DNA from: Lactococcus fujiensis JCM 16395
GTDB lineage: Bacteria; Bacillota; Bacilli; Lactobacillales; Streptococcaceae
Length of the DNA stretch: 64,000 bases
NCBI RefSeq assembly: GCF_002441655.1
Contig: NZ_JXJU01000002.1
Location: forward strand, 62,001-126,000
Direction of reading: 5' to 3'
Under the pieces are notes generated by a model. It saw only the letters and a list, made by a program, of their open reading frames with translations. It did not search any database and was not told the DNA's origin. The position numbers were made by a program, and so were the translations under genes. This document shows positions 61,232 to 64,000 of this stretch, in pieces. Positions within the stretch are counted from its first letter, which is position 1. The number at the start of each line of letters is the position of its first letter.

Positions 61232-63571
61232 ATGAAGAAAAGAATAAAAATGAAGTGGTATCAGCGAGTAGACTTTTGGCTTTTGGCTATTTTGATCCTC
61301 GCTTTATTTCTAAATGCTTGGGGGATTTGGGACGCAGGTAATGCCAATGCTTATTATACAGCTGCCATTAAGTCAATGACAGAAAGCTGGAAAGCATTTT
61401 GGTATGGCTCGCTTGACCCAGCCTCATACATCACTGTAGATAAACCGCCCGTTGCCCTTTGGTTTATGGCATTGTCGGCTAAAATATTTGGAGTTCATGG
61501 CTGGTCGGTTGTCCTCCCTTCTGTTTTGTTTGGGGTGGCTAATTCTTATCTCATGTTTGTTTTATTAAAGAAAAAATTTGGGCCTTGGGCAGGTCGATTA
61601 GCAGCATTCTTTATGACCATTACACCAATTGCTGTAGCGGACAATAGAACAAACAACATGGATACGACCCTTATCTTTTTCTTACTCTTAGCCTTTTATT
61701 TTCTTCAAAAAGGGGCCGTTAAGAAACTCCTCCGTTATGTCTTTCTGAGTTTTGCTTTGATTGGGATAGCATATAATGTGAAAATGCTTCAAGCCTTTAT
61801 GGTCTTACCTGCTATGCTCCTCTATTATTTTATTGCCATCAAATTACCATGGAAAAAATTATTATTGGGAATGTTGGCGAGTCTGGCGATACTTGGAATT
61901 ACAACCTTCTCATATACAACGATCGTTGACAATACACCGGCCAGTGAACGGCCATATATTGGGTCAACTGAGGATAATTCTTTATTAAATTTGGCCTTTG
62001 GCTATAATGGAACAGAAAGATTATTAGGTCAAACGACAGGAACTGGAGGTGCTTTCCCAGGCATGTCAAGTAAAACGACGGCTAAACAAGGAATAACACC
62101 AACGCAAGAAGCAGAGACAAGCAGCAATGGTCAAATGGGAACAGCACCTAATGGAACAAAAGGACCGGTAGGGGGAACGAGCTCAGGAGTAGGGACTCCT
62201 CCAGAAAAACCAGCTGGTTCGACTCCAACGCAAATGGCACCAACTAGTGGAACTGTGAGCCAGGGTTCGGTAAATGCTTCTGGCAATTCCAGTGAGTCGA
62301 TGCCAGCTGGCATTCAAACGCAGGGTACGGCACCTGGTGGAACAATGAAAAAGGGAAGTCAAGCGAGTCCTGGCGGAGCAGGGGGAGCTGGCGGCGGTGC
62401 CTTTAATATCGGTACAGCTGGGCCATTAAGAATTTTCGAGTCAGAGCTTGGTCCAATGGCTTCTTGGTTACTCCCAACAGCAATCATTGGTCTCTTTGTC
62501 GGATTTTTCGCAAGTCGGCGACGTAAACAAAGATGGTTTGAACTAAATCTTAAGCAAAAAGAGACCTTATTGTGGGCAGGCTGGTTGATTCCTGTAGGAG
62601 GCTTCTTCTCAATCGCAGGTTTCTTCCATCCTTATTATATGATTATGTTGGCACCAGCAGTTGCAGCTTTGGCTGCAATTGGTTTGGTAGAATCAATCAA
62701 AAAAGTGCAAGAGACGAAAAAAGGAATCACGTGGGCCAATGGCACCCTTGCCCTAATGATTCTGTCCACCCTTGCTTTACAAGGCTATTATGCTTGGTCA
62801 TATTATCCACTCGTGGTGATTGGCCTTGGTATTATTGCCCTCCTCTTATCGATTGCTTGGTTCTTCCCACGACAAGTTGCTAGCATCAAAATTAAAGCTG
62901 GCTTGACGGTAGTGATCATTTCTTTATTGACTGGTTGGTGGGCTTTAACTCCTACTTTATCACACGAATCAGCACAAATTCCGACAGTGGGACCAAGTGT
63001 TTTAACAAGTGGTAACTCCAGTATGGGCATGTCAAGTTCTGTCGATAGCAAGTTATTATCTTATGTTGAGAAGAATCAAGGCTCTGCCACCTATTTATTT
63101 GCGACAACAGATGCGTCAACTGCAGCACCTTATATCATTTCTTCGGGTAAATCGGTCATGGCTTTAGGCGGTTTCAATGGAACAGACCCTTCAATCACTT
63201 TGACTGAATTTAAAAAGCTCGTTAAAGAGGGAAAAATTAAATATTTCTACTCGGGTGGTAAAGGTATGATGGGTGGAAACAGTGAAAATACGACAGATGC
63301 AACTGGTGAAATCGAAAAAATAGTAAAATGGATTGAAGCTAACGCTAAAACAGTCTCCTCAGTCAGTTCAACAAATGGAACGAGTCTAGCAAGAACAAGC
63401 AAAAATGCAACGTCGAGTTCTAGCGCTCAAGTTGTGACAGGAGCCACGAGTCAAGGCAAGAACTCAACGAGTACAAGTGGAACAAGTCAATCGACTCAAC
63501 CAGGTGGACAAATGGGTCAAGGTGGACAAAGTGGAACCTTATATGATTTGACAACCATTATAAACGATTAA
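61232..63571 (+). CDS. GT39/ArnT-like membrane glycosyltransferase (YkcB type)
   Basis: A 779-residue polytopic membrane protein. The N-terminal half is a lipid-linked-sugar glycosyltransferase of the PMT/ArnT fold: NAYYTAAIKSM, DKPPVALWF with the catalytic acidic residue, and RTNNMDTTLIFFLL. Residues about 270-390 form a long Gly/Ser/Thr/Pro-rich insert, and the last 75 residues are of the same composition. After the insert come more helices and an extracytoplasmic domain (VEKNQGSATYLFATTDAS...SGGKGMM). The family often decorates wall polymers or proteins from undecaprenyl phosphate sugars. No partner GT2 gene is visible. Confidence 0.85.
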   Translation: MKKRIKMKWYQRVDFWLLAILILALFLNAWGIWDAGNANAYYTAAIKSMTESWKAFWYGSLDPASYITVDKPPVALWFMALSAKIFGVHGWSVVLPSVLFGVANSYLMFVLLKKKFGPWAGRLAAFFMTITPIAVADNRTNNMDTTLIFFLLLAFYFLQKGAVKKLLRYVFLSFALIGIAYNVKMLQAFMVLPAMLLYYFIAIKLPWKKLLLGMLASLAILGITTFSYTTIVDNTPASERPYIGSTEDNSLLNLAFGYNGTERLLGQTTGTGGAFPGMSSKTTAKQGITPTQEAETSSNGQMGTAPNGTKGPVGGTSSGVGTPPEKPAGSTPTQMAPTSGTVSQGSVNASGNSSESMPAGIQTQGTAPGGTMKKGSQASPGGAGGAGGGAFNIGTAGPLRIFESELGPMASWLLPTAIIGLFVGFFASRRRKQRWFELNLKQKETLLWAGWLIPVGGFFSIAGFFHPYYMIMLAPAVAALAAIGLVESIKKVQETKKGITWANGTLALMILSTLALQGYYAWSYYPLVVIGLGIIALLLSIAWFFPRQVASIKIKAGLTVVIISLLTGWWALTPTLSHESAQIPTVGPSVLTSGNSSMGMSSSVDSKLLSYVEKNQGSATYLFATTDASTAAPYIISSGKSVMALGGFNGTDPSITLTEFKKLVKEGKIKYFYSGGKGMMGGNSENTTDATGEIEKIVKWIEANAKTVSSVSSTNGTSLARTSKNATSSSSAQVVTGATSQGKNSTSTSGTSQSTQPGGQMGQGGQSGTLYDLTTIIND

Positions 63572-63574
63572 AAG

Positions 63575-63602
63575 AACAGCCTCCAAGGAGGTTGTTTTTT
63601 TA
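63575..63602 (+). terminator. Terminator after the glycosyltransferase gene
   Basis: AACAGCCTCC and GGAGGTTGTT pair (one G-U) with a tight loop and a T-run. Confidence 0.85.
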
Positions 63603-63624
63603 TCTGATATTCGAATGCTGCCTA

Positions 63625-63633
63625 TGGTATAAT
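63625..63633 (+). promoter_or_regulatory. Extended -10 promoter of the last gene
   Basis: TGGTATAAT lies 37 bases before the ATG of the pseudouridine synthase. Confidence 0.6.
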
Positions 63634-63670
63634 GAAATGAACGAATGATGTGGGAGAAGTGAGGAATTTC

Positions 63671-64000
63671 ATGATTGTTTTATTTAACAAACCTTTTAAC
63701 GTATTGACAAAGTTCACAGATGACAAAGGTCGTATGACTTTGGCTGATTATATTGATTTACCTAATATTTATGCGGCTGGTCGCTTGGATAAGGATAGCG
63801 AGGGGCTTTTGTTACTAACGAACGATGGTCAATTAAATCATCGTTTGACTGATCCTAAAACGAAATCTTACAAGACTTACTTGGTGCAAGTGGAGGGCGA
63901 ATTTTCAGAGGCAGCCGCAAATGCTTTACGTCAAGGTGTCCAATTAAAAGATGGTAAAACTTTACCAGCAAAGGTAAGGTTAGTGGATGAGCCCGACTGG
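63671..64000 (+). CDS. RluE/RsuA-family pseudouridine synthase (3' end outside window)
   Basis: The first 110 codons of an RsuA/RluB/RluE-type pseudouridine synthase, open to the end of the window. It begins directly with the catalytic domain ([15 protein letters not shown]) and has the active-site aspartate in [19 protein letters not shown] near residue 40. No S4 domain precedes it, which fits RluE (target 23S U2457 in E. coli) better than RsuA or RluB. GTGAGGAA lies six bases before the ATG. The symbol is left open because the gene is incomplete. Confidence 0.88.
   Translation, partial: MIVLFNKPFNVLTKFTDDKGRMTLADYIDLPNIYAAGRLDKDSEGLLLLTNDGQLNHRLTDPKTKSYKTYLVQVEGEFSEAAANALRQGVQLKDGKTLPAKVRLVDEPDW

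Noticed and set aside
1-64000. tRNA, rRNA, CRISPR array, prophage
   Set aside because: No tRNA-like arms apart from tmRNA, no rRNA stretches, no regularly spaced short repeats and no phage genes were seen.

Overview
The window looks like a chromosome segment of a low-GC Gram-positive of the Streptococcaceae, most likely a Lactococcus other than L. lactis (inference). Supporting points are the AT-rich codon use, strong Shine-Dalgarno sites, many extended -10 (TGnTATAAT) promoters, a carB gene standing alone behind a PyrR attenuator, a class Ib nrdHIEF operon, a parE/parC locus, and sortase LPXTG surface proteins. No tRNA, rRNA, CRISPR array, prophage or intact insertion sequence was seen. The only structural RNA found is tmRNA (ssrA) on the minus strand.

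Layout. 1-3.5 kb: end of a peptide ABC importer operon (B-C-D-F). 3.6-9.3 kb: cardiolipin synthase, an RsmF-type rRNA methyltransferase and the conserved rapZ-yvcK-whiA cluster. 9.4-12.9 kb: a TetR-controlled ABC exporter with face-to-face divergent promoters. 13-16.2 kb: polyphosphate kinase followed directly by an atypical 6-phosphofructokinase. 16.2-22 kb: ntdP-like phosphatase, metallophosphoesterase, queG, prfB and ftsEX. 22-27 kb: nrdHIEF and plsY on the minus strand, with a promoter that overlaps a terminator next to probable NrdR boxes. 27.2-33.9 kb: a truncated LPXTG protein, then parE-exonuclease-acetyltransferase-parC. 34-40.4 kb: a catabolic island for peptidoglycan amino sugars (murQ, orphan cellobiose-type PTS EIIC, anmK, mupG-like, GlcNAc/MurNAc kinase, RpiR regulator) with three palindromic operators. 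40.4-46.3 kb: C-S lyase, two adjacent O6-alkylguanine-DNA alkyltransferases, lspA, rluD and glmS with NagR-like sites. 46.3-51.2 kb: a PhoPR-like two-component system, small proteins, ssrA, ylxM and a glucosaminidase. 51.4-54.4 kb: a MucBP-repeat LPXTG protein divergent from a TetR regulator. 54.4-59 kb: HAD-like protein, gpx and carB. 59-64 kb: decayed DNA with an MFS pseudogene, an unknown secreted protein, a large GT39-type membrane glycosyltransferase and the start of a pseudouridine synthase.

How parts work together. The murQ island, glmS (the opposing synthetic step, with its own amino-sugar-type operators), the glucosaminidase and anmK all concern cell-wall amino sugars. A second theme is promoter architecture: eight genes have an extended -10 only 5-9 nt before the start codon and are predicted to give leaderless mRNAs. 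Several genes end inside their own terminator hairpin, and two promoters (nrdH and ftsE) overlap the preceding terminator. The best candidates for something undescribed are the orphan-EIIC amino-sugar island, the ppk-pfk pair, the structured leaders of nrdH and ftsE, and the leaderless gene set. All of these are inferences from sequence alone.
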